64,000 bases of DNA from the NCBI GenBank assembly GCA_021792955.1, contig JAJYTP010000001.1:67044-131043 (forward strand). The letters run 5' to 3'. This stretch comes from an archaeon (GTDB lineage: Archaea > Thermoproteota > Nitrososphaeria > Conexivisphaerales > UBA164). The position numbers and the translations under genes were made by a program. The notes below the pieces were generated by a model. That model searched no databases, was not told the origin of the DNA, and saw only the letters and a list, made by a program, of their open reading frames with translations. This document shows, piece after piece, positions 36,048 to 44,033 of this stretch; the first letter of the stretch is position 1; each line of letters starts with the position of its first letter.

Positions 36048-36150
36048 GCCGGGGTAGCTCAGCTGGTCAGAGCGCCAGACTTGGGCGATACTCATAATCT
36101 GGAGATTTTCAGGAAACCAGAAGCCGAGGGTTCAAACCCCTCCCCCGGCA
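36048..36150 (+). tRNA. tRNA-Met (anticodon CAU) with two small introns
   Basis: The ends form a normal tRNA: acceptor GCCGGGG/CCCCGGC plus A, D-stem GCTC/GAGC and T-arm GAGGG-TTCAAAC-CCCTC. The anticodon stem CCAGA/TCTGG and loop CTCATAA (CAT at 36093-36095) appear only after removing two inserts. Insert 1 (36079-36089, 11 nt) is flanked by a 4-bp helix CGCC:GGCG with 3-nt bulges AGA and ATA. Insert 2 (36105-36122, 18 nt) is flanked by CTGG:CCAG with bulges AGA and AAG. Both match the bulge-helix-bulge core, cut after the second bulge base. The spliced product is 74 nt. A reading as tRNA-Pro is less likely. Confidence 0.85.
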
Positions 36151-36315
36151 TCCGCCGATATGGTTCAATTCCGCCCCTCTCGGTATGTCCATCTGGCCGG
36201 GAGTGATATAGATTCAAAGTACATGGCCATTTAAGAGGGACGCGGGGCCAAGCCGCAATTCCGCCCGATCCGTTCCCCCCGATGTCATGAGCAGAGACCA
36301 ATGGAGCTTAAAAGT
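36151..36315. other. Non-coding stretch after tRNA-Met, possible left edge of the mobile element
   Basis: No gene is seen. An 11-bp direct repeat, CAATTCCGCCC, occurs at 36166-36176 and 36256-36266. The first accessory gene follows immediately. Integration next to or into the tRNA 3' end is plausible, but no second copy of the tRNA 3' end was found in the window. Confidence 0.3.
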
Positions 36316-36759
36316 TCAGGTGAGGCTGCCGACAACGCTGCCGCCCTTGGCCCTTGACGACTTCCTGCCGACCATGTTCATGATCCTGTACACTTCAGGT
36401 ATGGCGTAGGCGAACCCGACGTGTATGCAGTCGTTTGAGTTGTCCAGATTGCATACAAGTTCACCATTCCTGACCTTCACTTCGACTATCCGATCGAGCT
36501 TGGCATCCCTGATGGTTACGCCGTCCTCGGTCATCCCCATCTCCGAAAGAAAGGGCGCCTTCTGTGACAGCAGCTCGTCGGCCTCGATCACATGCCAGAT
36601 CAGGTCATTGACGAACCCCGTGAACGTGTTTATTCCAGCGTCCAATAGCGGGTGCTTCTTCCTTTCATAGATGGCCTTAAGGCCGTCAATATACTCAGCC
36701 CGCACCAGCACGGCAGACCACTTCTTGTCCGGCATGGCCGGTGTATAGGCGGTGGCCAT
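36316..36759 (-). CDS. Predicted ribbon-helix-helix-like regulator
   Basis: The 147-residue protein has an N-terminal strand-helix-helix pattern (WSAVLVRAEYIDGLKAIYE, then TFTGFVNDLIWHVIE) that suggests an RHH-type DNA-binding fold. The C-terminal segment (CNLDNSNDCIHVGFA) has two cysteines and a histidine, recalling small archaeal regulators with a metal-binding CxnCxH element. The TATA-like TTATAAAAATATTT lies 25-35 nt upstream. It is the first gene past the tRNA and may regulate the element. Confidence 0.55.
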   Translation of the reverse strand: MATAYTPAMPDKKWSAVLVRAEYIDGLKAIYERKKHPLLDAGINTFTGFVNDLIWHVIEADELLSQKAPFLSEMGMTEDGVTIRDAKLDRIVEVKVRNGELVCNLDNSNDCIHVGFAYAIPEVYRIMNMVGRKSSRAKGGSVVGSLT

Positions 36760-36828
36760 TAATAAATATTATACATACAGTAAATATTTTTATAATGGTA
36801 CATATAATAGCTACTAAATGTTGCCCGG

Positions 36829-36837
36829 CCTTTTAAG
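36829..36837 (+). promoter_or_regulatory. Element-type TATA site
   Basis: CCTTTTAAG lies about 27 nt before ATG 36860. It is one of ten near-palindromic copies found before the element's genes and supports the start at 36860. Confidence 0.6.
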
Positions 36838-36859
36838 CGTTTTACCGCACGAGCCCCTC

Positions 36860-37489
36860 ATGAACGGGGACGACGGCTTTTATACCGATGGCAGGGGCGT
36901 TGACGGCGAAGCGCCGCCGGACTACTCGCAGATCCTTGACCATCCGATCGGCCGGACGCAGAGGCTCATTTTTAACAGGTATCATGCTTCAGCCGAGGCG
37001 GAACTCCACAATGAGGCAGATAGGCTGGCGACTATGCTCGGCGCCCACAGCTCCTGGGTCGAGCGCGTCGTGCAGGCGGCAAAAAGGGTAGACAAGGGGA
37101 GCGCTATGTTGAAGGTTGTCGTCGGCGCATACGTGGAGGGCAGCCATCCAACCGATGAAGTGGTGCGTGCCGCCCATGAGCTGGGCATGATGGATATAAC
37201 TGGATATGACCTCTTCAGGATCGTCAATCACAACCGCAGCGGGTTGAAGGTCCCGCGCAGGTCCGTCGCAGACCTGTACCCGCTTGCCAGGATACCCAGC
37301 GTGGTGGCCGACCTGCAAGCCCTGGGTCCGCACGTATATGATAGATTCAACACGGTATACGCCGGCTGGATCAGGAGGGTGGAACTGGAGCACAGCGGAT
37401 TGTCGCCGAAGACGGTGGCGAGGATGGCGCTCAAGAAGGCGGCAGATGAGTTTGGCATCCCGGTTGATGCGGAGGAGGCGTTCTGCTGA
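36860..37489 (+). CDS. Unidentified element protein
   Basis: From ATG 36860 the protein has 209 residues; the frame also has an ATG at 36818, but that lies upstream of the TATA site. It is mostly helical (HNEADRLATMLGAHSSWVERV, KTVARMALKKAADEFGIPV). The helical repeats vaguely recall cyclin/TFB-like domains, which I cannot confirm. It ends 1 nt before the ParB-like gene, so the two are translated together and may share a role in maintenance. Confidence 0.6.
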   Translation: MNGDDGFYTDGRGVDGEAPPDYSQILDHPIGRTQRLIFNRYHASAEAELHNEADRLATMLGAHSSWVERVVQAAKRVDKGSAMLKVVVGAYVEGSHPTDEVVRAAHELGMMDITGYDLFRIVNHNRSGLKVPRRSVADLYPLARIPSVVADLQALGPHVYDRFNTVYAGWIRRVELEHSGLSPKTVARMALKKAADEFGIPVDAEEAFC

Positions 37490-37490
37490 A

Positions 37491-38477
37491 ATGATAGAAT
37501 ATGTGCCGCTGGAAAAATGCAGGATAGACGAGCACTTCATGATGCGCTTGGACTACAGCGTAGACTCCCTTGCCGAAAATATACGTGCCAATGGGCAGCT
37601 CCAGCCCGGGATGGGTTACAGGAATGACGACGGGGTCGTCATGGTCTACATAGGGATCAGGCGCTTCATGGCCGTCAGGAAGCTGCACGAATTGTATGGT
37701 GCGCCGGATACATTTTACGTTTCGATAGTCCCCAGGCCGGACGAGGCGAGCATGTGGAGCCAGGCTATAGGCGAGAACGAAGAACGACAATCGCTGACCA
37801 TGCTGGACAAGCTGAACGTGGCAGGGACGGTCCCGGTGGCGGTCCTCGCTGCCGCGATAGATAGCCACATAATTAGAAAGCTGATCGAAATCAAGAAGGC
37901 CATTGGCCATGACGGGATGGTCGATTGGCTGCACATGGAACAGATGGCCGGCGGTAATCTCTCCCTCGCACAGATGGAGGCGCTCGTCAGACACCTGCCG
38001 GACCGCTGGTCAAGGGACGTGGGCGCGTTCATCGTCGTCAGGGCACATTACACCACCGGTGCGGCGCTCGGCGACAATCTGCCCCGGCTGGTGGCCAACT
38101 ACAGCCTTGCCGATGCGCCCGAGGTCGCTGAGTATCTGGTGGCACATGGGGTGGTGAAACCAGGCATGAAGCCCGCCACCGTGAAGCCGGCCGCAAGGGA
38201 TGCTGGGTCATTTATGAAATTCGTCCCTGTGAAGCCGGCACAGGGAAGCACCACCCATGAACGAAACTGTGAAACCCAGGGGTCACACGCCCTTCAGCCA
38301 CCAAAAAAGGCCGGTGATGAAGAACATGAGGGAGATGATGAACGAGCACAAGAAGTGGAGGACAGGGAGGAAAGCCTGCCGGTTGTACTGGTGGACCCGA
38401 ACGAAAAGGATGGCCAGATATACACCTGCGCCTGTGGGCGAAAGGTGAGGTTGCATGTGCAGCGGTCTCGCTCCTGA
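37491..38477 (+). CDS. ParB-like protein
   Basis: The 328-residue protein has an N-terminal ParB/Srx domain: PLEKCRIDEHF, SLAENIRANGQLQPGMGYR, YIGIRRFMAVRKL and the box II-like GENEERQSLTMLDK. A helical middle part may contain the DNA-binding HTH. The tail is acidic and ends with a CACGRKVRLH cysteine pair. ParB proteins bind centromere-like sites; newer work shows CTP-dependent clamps. The iterons at 40701-40754 are a candidate target. No ParA is seen. The frame is open upstream to 37284, but that part belongs to the preceding gene in another frame. Confidence 0.75.
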   Translation: MIEYVPLEKCRIDEHFMMRLDYSVDSLAENIRANGQLQPGMGYRNDDGVVMVYIGIRRFMAVRKLHELYGAPDTFYVSIVPRPDEASMWSQAIGENEERQSLTMLDKLNVAGTVPVAVLAAAIDSHIIRKLIEIKKAIGHDGMVDWLHMEQMAGGNLSLAQMEALVRHLPDRWSRDVGAFIVVRAHYTTGAALGDNLPRLVANYSLADAPEVAEYLVAHGVVKPGMKPATVKPAARDAGSFMKFVPVKPAQGSTTHERNCETQGSHALQPPKKAGDEEHEGDDERAQEVEDREESLPVVLVDPNEKDGQIYTCACGRKVRLHVQRSRS

Positions 38478-38664
38478 AACGGTTCTGCTGATACTCATTC
38501 AGAGGGACGGCCTGCTATTTCGCCCACATGATTTTATCAAACTCGGATATTCGAAGTGGCAGTATCAGCGTGCGATCAAGAAGCTGCTGGCTGCCGGCCT
38601 CATCAAAAGGCTTGGCAAAGGCCAGTATGTGGTCGTGCCTGACCCTTTGGTCGCATTGCGATAA
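38455..38664 (+). CDS. Small winged-helix protein
   Basis: The 69-residue protein is a compact winged helix: ILIQRDGLLFRPHDF, the recognition-helix region SKWQYQRAIKKLLAAGLIKRL and a wing GKGQYVVVP. It overlaps the 3' end of the ParB-like gene and is probably co-expressed. It may autoregulate the unit. A GTACGC/GCGTAC inverted repeat (38684-38705) follows and may be a terminator-like hairpin. Confidence 0.65.
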   Translation: MCSGLAPETVLLILIQRDGLLFRPHDFIKLGYSKWQYQRAIKKLLAAGLIKRLGKGQYVVVPDPLVALR

Positions 38665-38850
38665 TCGGGTTGGGGAAGTTGCGCCGTACGCAAACGATAA
38701 TGCGTACTCATTATGGTAGGCGCCACGCGCACCTTTCTTGGTCATGAAACGAGCGAGTATTCCAGCTTTATATGCTACCTCTTTAAATACGCCCCATAAA
38801 AATATTCCAGTATTACTCATAGGACGGTTTGGGCCCCTCATGAAATCGCT

Positions 38851-40596
38851 TCATCGTCTGCCCGTGAGCGTGTCGCGTCTTCTTTTGTTATAGGTGCCGA
38901 CCTCCCTCGCCGCATATGCGGGCCCATGTGACATCCCTATCGCCCCACCTACCGCTGGGAGGCCTGCTTCAGCGCTCCCCAGGAAGCCGTGGTAAAGGGA
39001 ATGGCCAAGGATAGCACGCTTAGACATATGCCCTGCGGCCGCCCGTCCCGCCGTTGCGGCGGCTGCCCCTCCGCCAGCCCCACCGGTTCCGCCGCCTATC
39101 CCAATCAGCGACCCGGCCGTACCTAAAGCACCAGTGCCAAAGCCCATGTACACGGCCGAAGCAACTGACCCAGCCGACATGGCGATCTGCGAAGTGGTCT
39201 GGTAGACGGTCGCGGTCAGCGGTGCCAGCACGGTTGGCGCCAGTATGGCCACTATCACGGCCGCAGCCGCCATCCACTGGGATGGTATGCCGGCCTGGAC
39301 AAATATGTTGCCACCGGCGTTCCAGTTAGCCAGTAGTGTTCCGGCCACGCCCAGCATGACAGATGAAAGGACGGTTGCGAGGATCAGGCCGAACAGCGTA
39401 TCCTCTATTATCCTGCCGAGCTTCTGGGTGAATGGGATGTCCCTCAATGCCACTGACAGCGGAAACATGACTATCATCCCCCCGATCAGAAATATCCTGA
39501 CCGTCCCGACCAGGTACATCATTATCGTTACAACCATAGCCACTATGAAATAGGCTATCGCCAGCACGGTACTTGTCAGGTCGTTTATCAGGCCCCCGGA
39601 GGCCGGCTGGATGATGGAGGTGTACACATGGCTGAGCGCGACGGTGTAGGAAGGGGCCGGGTTCGGATAGGCCACGATGGTCTGGTTGAGGAGGTTCAGC
39701 AGCTCGGCAATGTGGTCGTATATGAATGGAAATAGCAGGATCACGACGACCCCTATTGCGACCCTGGCAAGGGCGCTGCCCGGGGTCGGCCTTTCGCCCT
39801 TCTGAGGCATGAAGAAGATGAAGAGGATGGAGGCTACAAGCGCTATCAACGAGACGACCAGCAGGAGGTTGAACACGCCACCCAGGGGGAGCGTGGGCTG
39901 TGTTGCAGTGGAGTTGGAGACATATGCTCCCAGCATCGGATCGTTGAACAGAGGCAGGGCGACTATCGTAGTGAAGAGGTTAACTGCAGTGGATGGGCTT
40001 GTGCTCGTGGATGCAGTAGCGAGCAGGCCGCCGTCGGCGGACTCGGCCTCAACGTTTATGATGAAATACTGCGGAGAGGACCTGGAAAAATATACCACGA
40101 AACTTGCCGATTGGCCCGTGTGGTAGGGGTTGCTGAAGGAGATGGGTGCCGTTGCGTTGAGCATCTCCGACTGGCCATTCACGTCCCCCATGTAGAATTC
40201 CGTGGCCGTGCCCGACAGGTAGACCGGCGCCGGCTCAGTATAGTAGGTTGTGCCGTTCTCAACCGTTGTGCTTTGGCCGTTTCCGCTCGTTGTAGCGTTA
40301 GTGCCCACGATATGGCCAGAAATTACCACGTACTGGGTGGTGGTCACGGTGTACGGTCTGGATGAATAGGTGACGTAGTTGCCCGAGATGATCACCGTGC
40401 CTTCAGCCCACGCCCGCAGCCCGTTCTGCGGGCTTCCGCCGCCGCCGGAGGCGTTAGTAAGTGAAAGCGTCACCGTGCCCGAGGCCTGCGGCGATGCAAA
40501 TACGGGCGCTATGGCCGTGGCCACGAGGAGCGCTAACAGGAACAGGTAGGAGAGGTCGCGGTAGGTCCTTGCTACCCTGAACGGCATGATCTTCAT
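38851..40596 (-). CDS. VirB6/TrbL-like polytopic protein of the conjugation system
   Basis: The 581-residue protein has a signal peptide (residues ~15-35), a Ser/Thr/Asn-rich extracellular domain of about 200 residues, then seven or so membrane helices (residues ~240-490) and a glycine/alanine-rich segment (GGGTGGAGGGAAAA) before a basic tail. This topology matches VirB6/TrbL-type channel proteins. An element-type TATA (CCTTTTAAGG, 40616-40625) lies about 24 nt before the ATG. The exposed N-terminal domain is unusual for VirB6 and may face the partner cell. Confidence 0.7.
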   Translation of the reverse strand: MKIMPFRVARTYRDLSYLFLLALLVATAIAPVFASPQASGTVTLSLTNASGGGGSPQNGLRAWAEGTVIISGNYVTYSSRPYTVTTTQYVVISGHIVGTNATTSGNGQSTTVENGTTYYTEPAPVYLSGTATEFYMGDVNGQSEMLNATAPISFSNPYHTGQSASFVVYFSRSSPQYFIINVEAESADGGLLATASTSTSPSTAVNLFTTIVALPLFNDPMLGAYVSNSTATQPTLPLGGVFNLLLVVSLIALVASILFIFFMPQKGERPTPGSALARVAIGVVVILLFPFIYDHIAELLNLLNQTIVAYPNPAPSYTVALSHVYTSIIQPASGGLINDLTSTVLAIAYFIVAMVVTIMMYLVGTVRIFLIGGMIVMFPLSVALRDIPFTQKLGRIIEDTLFGLILATVLSSVMLGVAGTLLANWNAGGNIFVQAGIPSQWMAAAAVIVAILAPTVLAPLTATVYQTTSQIAMSAGSVASAVYMGFGTGALGTAGSLIGIGGGTGGAGGGAAAATAGRAAAGHMSKRAILGHSLYHGFLGSAEAGLPAVGGAIGMSHGPAYAAREVGTYNKRRRDTLTGRR

Positions 40597-40615
40597 GTTT
40601 AGTCATGTCACCCTT

Positions 40616-40625
40616 CCTTTTAAGG
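40616..40625 (-). promoter_or_regulatory. Element-type TATA site for the VirB6-like gene
   Basis: The perfectly palindromic CCTTTTAAGG is centred about 25 nt upstream of ATG 40596. GAAGG/CCTTC extend the dyad on both sides. Confidence 0.7.
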
Positions 40626-40644
40626 AAGGCAGACATTGGGTGTC

Positions 40645-40697
40645 GTGCTTCCGTGGCTCATATGGCGATCGTTCCCAGCGATTCGCCATGGAAGCAC
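40645..40697. repeat. Long interrupted inverted repeat, candidate oriT or RNA hairpin
   Basis: GTGCTTCC (40645-40652) pairs with GGAAGCAC (40690-40697), and ATGGCGATCG pairs with CGATTCGCCAT around a short TTCCCAG loop. A 9-nt bulge separates the two stems on the left side. The structure sits in the only sizeable gap of the conjugation block, next to the iterons. Confidence 0.6.
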
Positions 40698-40700
40698 ATA

Positions 40701-40754
40701 ATGTCACACGTGAAAACCACGGATGTCCCACGTTTTTTGAGTGAATGTCACACG
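40701..40754. repeat. Three iterons at 22-bp spacing
   Basis: ATGTCACACG begins at 40701 and 40745 and ATGTCCCACG at 40723. The exact 22-bp period (two helical turns) puts all copies on one DNA face. Such arrays bind replication, partition or transfer proteins. The ParB-like protein at 37491 is the obvious candidate partner. Confidence 0.7.
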
Positions 40755-40806
40755 GAACAAGCATTCAACTAACTAAAAAAATAAGGAAGGTGTGAAAGAA
40801 CACACC

Positions 40807-41253
40807 TTACGTTGGATATCTCGACAGGAACTTGTCGCCTTCCCCTGAAACGCTGTACTTCCACTTGCCAACCACCATGTACCTCTTGGCCTTGATCTGC
40901 TCAAGCAACCCCTGCAGAGGCCTCATGCTCTCAACAAGTTTGCCATCCTTTTCCGTCCTGAAGGTCCATTGACTGCCCCCCTTTCCATTCTTCCAGTCGA
41001 GGGCATTTAACATGCTTTCGAACATCATGGGTGAGTTGTCAGTTGGTGCCATACCTGTTGACTTTGCGATCTCCTTCTCTCGGTAGTACAGGGCCGCTTT
41101 CAGGTCCTTGATAGCGACGGCGATTATCTCGGGCGGGGTGTCCCTTGGCATGTGGTCTTTCACCGTCCTGTATAGTTTTGTGAATTCGTCTACATAGTTC
41201 TCTGAAAACTTCTGTTCCTCGCTTGTTTCCTCTTCTTTCTTCTCTTCGCTCAT
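40807..41253 (-). CDS. Unidentified element protein
   Basis: The 148-residue protein begins with a very acidic segment (EEKKEEETSEEQKFSE) followed by a helical and then mixed domain (IAVAIKDLKAALYYREKE, KRYMVVGKWKYSVSGEGDK). It is not recognised. An element-type TATA at 41278-41286 is about 28 nt upstream of ATG 41253. It lies next to the iteron/inverted-repeat region, so a DNA-processing or regulatory role is conceivable. Confidence 0.65.
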   Translation of the reverse strand: MSEEKKEEETSEEQKFSENYVDEFTKLYRTVKDHMPRDTPPEIIAVAIKDLKAALYYREKEIAKSTGMAPTDNSPMMFESMLNALDWKNGKGGSQWTFRTEKDGKLVESMRPLQGLLEQIKAKRYMVVGKWKYSVSGEGDKFLSRYPT

Positions 41254-41277
41254 TGTGCCCGGTCATGGCGTCCCGGA

Positions 41278-41286
41278 CTTAAAAGG
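41278..41286 (-). promoter_or_regulatory. Element-type TATA site
   Basis: CTTAAAAGG (read as CCTTTTAAG on the minus strand) lies about 28 nt before ATG 41253. Confidence 0.6.
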
Positions 41287-41505
41287 TCGGAGGGCCATCC
41301 TGGTCATGTTGCCGGCCATGGCGCCGTACACATGCTGGAGCGGGCGCGCCGGAGTTGCCGGACTGAAAATAATAAAACTGAGGAAAGAGGATGAAGTAAT
41401 TATTACTCCTATAGTGGATATGTTATGTGATAAGGGAGTGATGTTGGCCATGGCAGTGCACCTAACCGGTGGTCCAACGGGGCCAAAAAATTGAGTATAA
41501 GCTGG

Positions 41506-42471
41506 TTACATATTTACAGCGTCTATAACGTGTTCTATCCCGCTTGGATAGTCCCCCTGGCCCGTCATGTAAGGGTAGAGCACTACCTCATCAGCCCCGG
41601 CGTCAAAGAATCCTTTGATCTTATTTTCGATCTCCCCGCTGGTACCGTATATCATAAGGTCATCGACCATTTTCCTGGGCACGTGCTGCATGGCCGCGTC
41701 GATGCCGGCGGCCGCGGCGGACTTGACCGCTTCCACGGTTTTCCCGTATCCTAGCCTTTTGAAGTTATCTCCGAAAGCGGGGTAGGTGCAGTATTCCGCT
41801 ATAGCCCTCCTAGCCTTTTCAAATGACCCATCGCCCTCTGCGACCGTCAAGAAGTAGCCTATGACCCTTGCGCTGGTACCGGCCTTATCGGCTATCCTCC
41901 TTGCCTCGCTCATATGTTCAGCCGTTGGAAGCATCACCAGCACGCCGTCCGTGAGCCCTGCGGCAAGCTCGATCGCCCTTGGCCCCATGCCGGCAGCGTA
42001 TACCGGTATCCTGGACCTTGGCCTCAGATACAGCTCAAACCCGTTTACGTTGAAAAGCTTCCCACTGAAGGTGCATCTGCCGGTTCTGAGGAGCTCGTTA
42101 ATTATGATGAGCGTTTCCCTCAGCCTTGTAATTGGCCTATCGGAGCTGATAGTCTCAGCGTAGCCCATCGGCGCGACCCCGGCCCCTATGCCAAGGGAAA
42201 AGCGGCCGTCCGACAGCAGGGATGTGGTCGCCGCGGCCATCGCTATAGTTGTGGGAAGCCTCAGGTGGGAATTGGTTACGCCGGTCGCCACGCCTATCGT
42301 TTTTGTGCTGAGCGCAGCCGCGCAGCTCATTACAAACGCATCGACGTCCTGAACCTCTATGAACCATGCTCTGTTAAATCCAGCCCCTTCCGCCCTCTTC
42401 GCCATCCTGATCAGTTCCGCCGGATCGCCATAACAGCTCAGCGCTATGCCAACCCTTCCATTCAGTCGCAT
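41506..42471 (-). CDS. Luciferase-like (LLM) F420- or flavin-dependent oxidoreductase
   Basis: The 321-residue protein has the LLM TIM-barrel pattern: GIALSCYGDPAELIRMAKRAE, GVATGVTNSHLRLPTTIAMAA, DGRFSLGIGAGVAP and VYAAGMGPRAIELA. It is close in style to Mer, the F420-dependent methylene-tetrahydromethanopterin reductase. The frame is open to 42804, but a TATA-like CTTATAAAAATG about 24 nt upstream selects ATG 42471. This promoter differs from the CTTAAAAGG type, which suggests cargo. Confidence 0.82.
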   Translation of the reverse strand: MRLNGRVGIALSCYGDPAELIRMAKRAEGAGFNRAWFIEVQDVDAFVMSCAAALSTKTIGVATGVTNSHLRLPTTIAMAAATTSLLSDGRFSLGIGAGVAPMGYAETISSDRPITRLRETLIIINELLRTGRCTFSGKLFNVNGFELYLRPRSRIPVYAAGMGPRAIELAAGLTDGVLVMLPTAEHMSEARRIADKAGTSARVIGYFLTVAEGDGSFEKARRAIAEYCTYPAFGDNFKRLGYGKTVEAVKSAAAAGIDAAMQHVPRKMVDDLMIYGTSGEIENKIKGFFDAGADEVVLYPYMTGQGDYPSGIEHVIDAVNM

Positions 42472-42804
42472 GAACACGAAAACAGCTTCATTTTTATAAG
42501 CGTTGTGTGGAATTTTCACCTGTAACCCGGCTGCAACGATGTCCATGGTCTTCTCCATCACCAGATTTACGACCATTACGGTTGGACCATCGCCAGGCCC
42601 GCGGATATGCCGAAGCATGACCGTGACGGAGCACTGTTGGAAGGGGGCACGGTCCTGGGCCACTCCTTCCTGAACTCCTGGACGGATGAGCTGCAGGGGA
42701 TGAACTGAAGCAGTCCCTTGATTCATGATCGGCAGCATTACGCGGCGGAGAAATATCGCCAAAAGGGTTATCAAACCCGGCCATAAAAAATCACAGTGGG
42801 CCAT

Positions 42805-43383
42805 ATGAGCGCCGTGGTCGAATTAAGGGCTGAGTACGACCTGATCAGGACCATGATGGGCGTCCTTTCCAGGATGTGCGACCTCATGGAATCGGGGGAG
42901 GCCGTTGATACGGAACAACTTGATCAGATGCTGGATTTCATTGTAGTATTCGTAGATAAGTGCCATCACAGGAAGGAAGAGGAGGTGTTCTTCCCCAGGG
43001 TGGTCGCCATGGGGCTTCGAGAGCCGGCGGTGATAGACGCGTTCGTCTACCAGCACGACCTGTTCAAGGAATACATAAGCGAGCTGAGGGCCGACGTCAG
43101 GGAAAGGGAGAAGGGAGGGGACTGGCCCCAGCATAGGTTCATTGAAGTGGCCAGGGATTACATATCCCAGCTGACCGAACACAGTGAAGCGGAGGAGGAC
43201 GAGCTGTTCGCCGTCGCTGGATCGAATCTCAGCGAAGATGAAAATGGGAGGCTGACCGATGAGTTTGAAAGGCTTGAAAGGGAGGAGGTGGGGGAGGGCG
43301 AGCACGAAAGGTACCGCGAGCTTGCGAGCCGCCTGGCGGAGATGTTCCCACCGGGAGGCGCGCGTGGCATGAAGGAGAGCTGA
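42805..43383 (+). CDS. Hemerythrin-like HHE domain protein
   Basis: The 192-residue protein is a four-helix bundle with the expected metal ligands: the H in DKCHHRKEEEVFFP, the H in VYQHDLFKEYI and the HSEAEEDELF motif. It probably binds a di-iron centre and senses or handles oxygen or iron. ATG 42805 is chosen because a TATA-like CCATAAAAAATC is about 20 nt upstream. Its stop is 8 nt before DUF488. Confidence 0.82.
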   Translation: MSAVVELRAEYDLIRTMMGVLSRMCDLMESGEAVDTEQLDQMLDFIVVFVDKCHHRKEEEVFFPRVVAMGLREPAVIDAFVYQHDLFKEYISELRADVREREKGGDWPQHRFIEVARDYISQLTEHSEAEEDELFAVAGSNLSEDENGRLTDEFERLEREEVGEGEHERYRELASRLAEMFPPGGARGMKES

Positions 43384-43391
43384 AGGGCAGG

Positions 43392-43937
43392 ATGGCTGGG
43401 CCGGCCCCGAGGACGATATATGCCATAGGCTACTCGACCATGTCCATCGAAAGGTTCATGGTCATACTCCGGGCTCACGCGATAACGCGGCTGGCGGACG
43501 TGCGCACGGTTCCAAGGTCGAGTTACAATCCATCCTTCGATGGGGCCGCTTTGGCCGGATCCCTGAGAGGGGCGGGCATTACATACGTACATCTGAAGGA
43601 GCTGGGGGGATTAAGGCGTCCCCTGAAGGGCTCGGTGAACGTGGGCTGGAGGAACGCCAGCTTCCGGGGCTTCGCTGACCACATGGGGACCGCGGAGTTC
43701 GAGAGGGGGCTGGAAGGGCTCATCAGGATGGGGGAAACGGGCAGGGCCGTTATGATGTGCGCCGAGGGAAATCCCTTCAGGTGCCACCGCTCGCTCATAG
43801 CCGATGCCCTGACGGTAAGGGGGATACCCGTGAGTCATATTTCGAGCGGGCTGCCGGGGAAGCTGCACAGGCTCACCCCATTTGCCGCAGCCAACGGATA
43901 CAGGATAACCTATCCCACCGAGGGCCCCAGGATATAG
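43392..43937 (+). CDS. DUF488 family protein
   Basis: The 181-residue protein has the DUF488 signatures TIYAIGYSTMSIERFM, LADVRTVPRSSYNP, YVHLKELGGLRR and MMCAEGNPFRCHRSLIADAL with its cysteine-histidine pair. Function is unknown; the family is widespread near stress genes. It is co-directional with the hemerythrin gene and likely in one unit with it. Confidence 0.87.
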   Translation: MAGPAPRTIYAIGYSTMSIERFMVILRAHAITRLADVRTVPRSSYNPSFDGAALAGSLRGAGITYVHLKELGGLRRPLKGSVNVGWRNASFRGFADHMGTAEFERGLEGLIRMGETGRAVMMCAEGNPFRCHRSLIADALTVRGIPVSHISSGLPGKLHRLTPFAAANGYRITYPTEGPRI

Positions 43938-44033
43938 TGAGGGCAGGGAACGGCCATCCTGCGGCCCTGTAACCGGGCGCGCCCGAAGGGCCATTTATAA
44001 ATGGCCATGTTTACCTAAGACGCGGTGGTCACG

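Noticed and set aside
36048-36150. Reading the tRNA as tRNA-Pro (TGG in CTTGGGC) with one intron at 37/38.
   Set aside because: It would leave an 18-nt insert in the variable region unexplained, duplicate the tRNA-Pro 1.1 kb upstream, and would not use the CTCATAA/TCTGG arm that forms a perfect Met anticodon stem-loop.
36860-37489. Calling the helical protein a transcription factor B homologue.
   Set aside because: The resemblance is limited to general helical repeats; no zinc ribbon or B-reader motif is visible.
37284-37490. N-terminal extension of the ParB-like frame.
   Set aside because: It is an Arg/Trp-rich out-of-frame shadow of the preceding gene; the ParB domain starts at 37491.
38684-38705. 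GTACGC/GCGTAC inverted repeat as an operator or att site.
   Set aside because: Arms of only six bases at the end of a gene; a weak hairpin is as likely and nothing links it to a protein.
42472-42804. N-terminal extension of the LLM oxidoreductase frame.
   Set aside because: A TATA box sits 24 nt before ATG 42471, the conserved fold starts there, and the upstream residues do not match the family.
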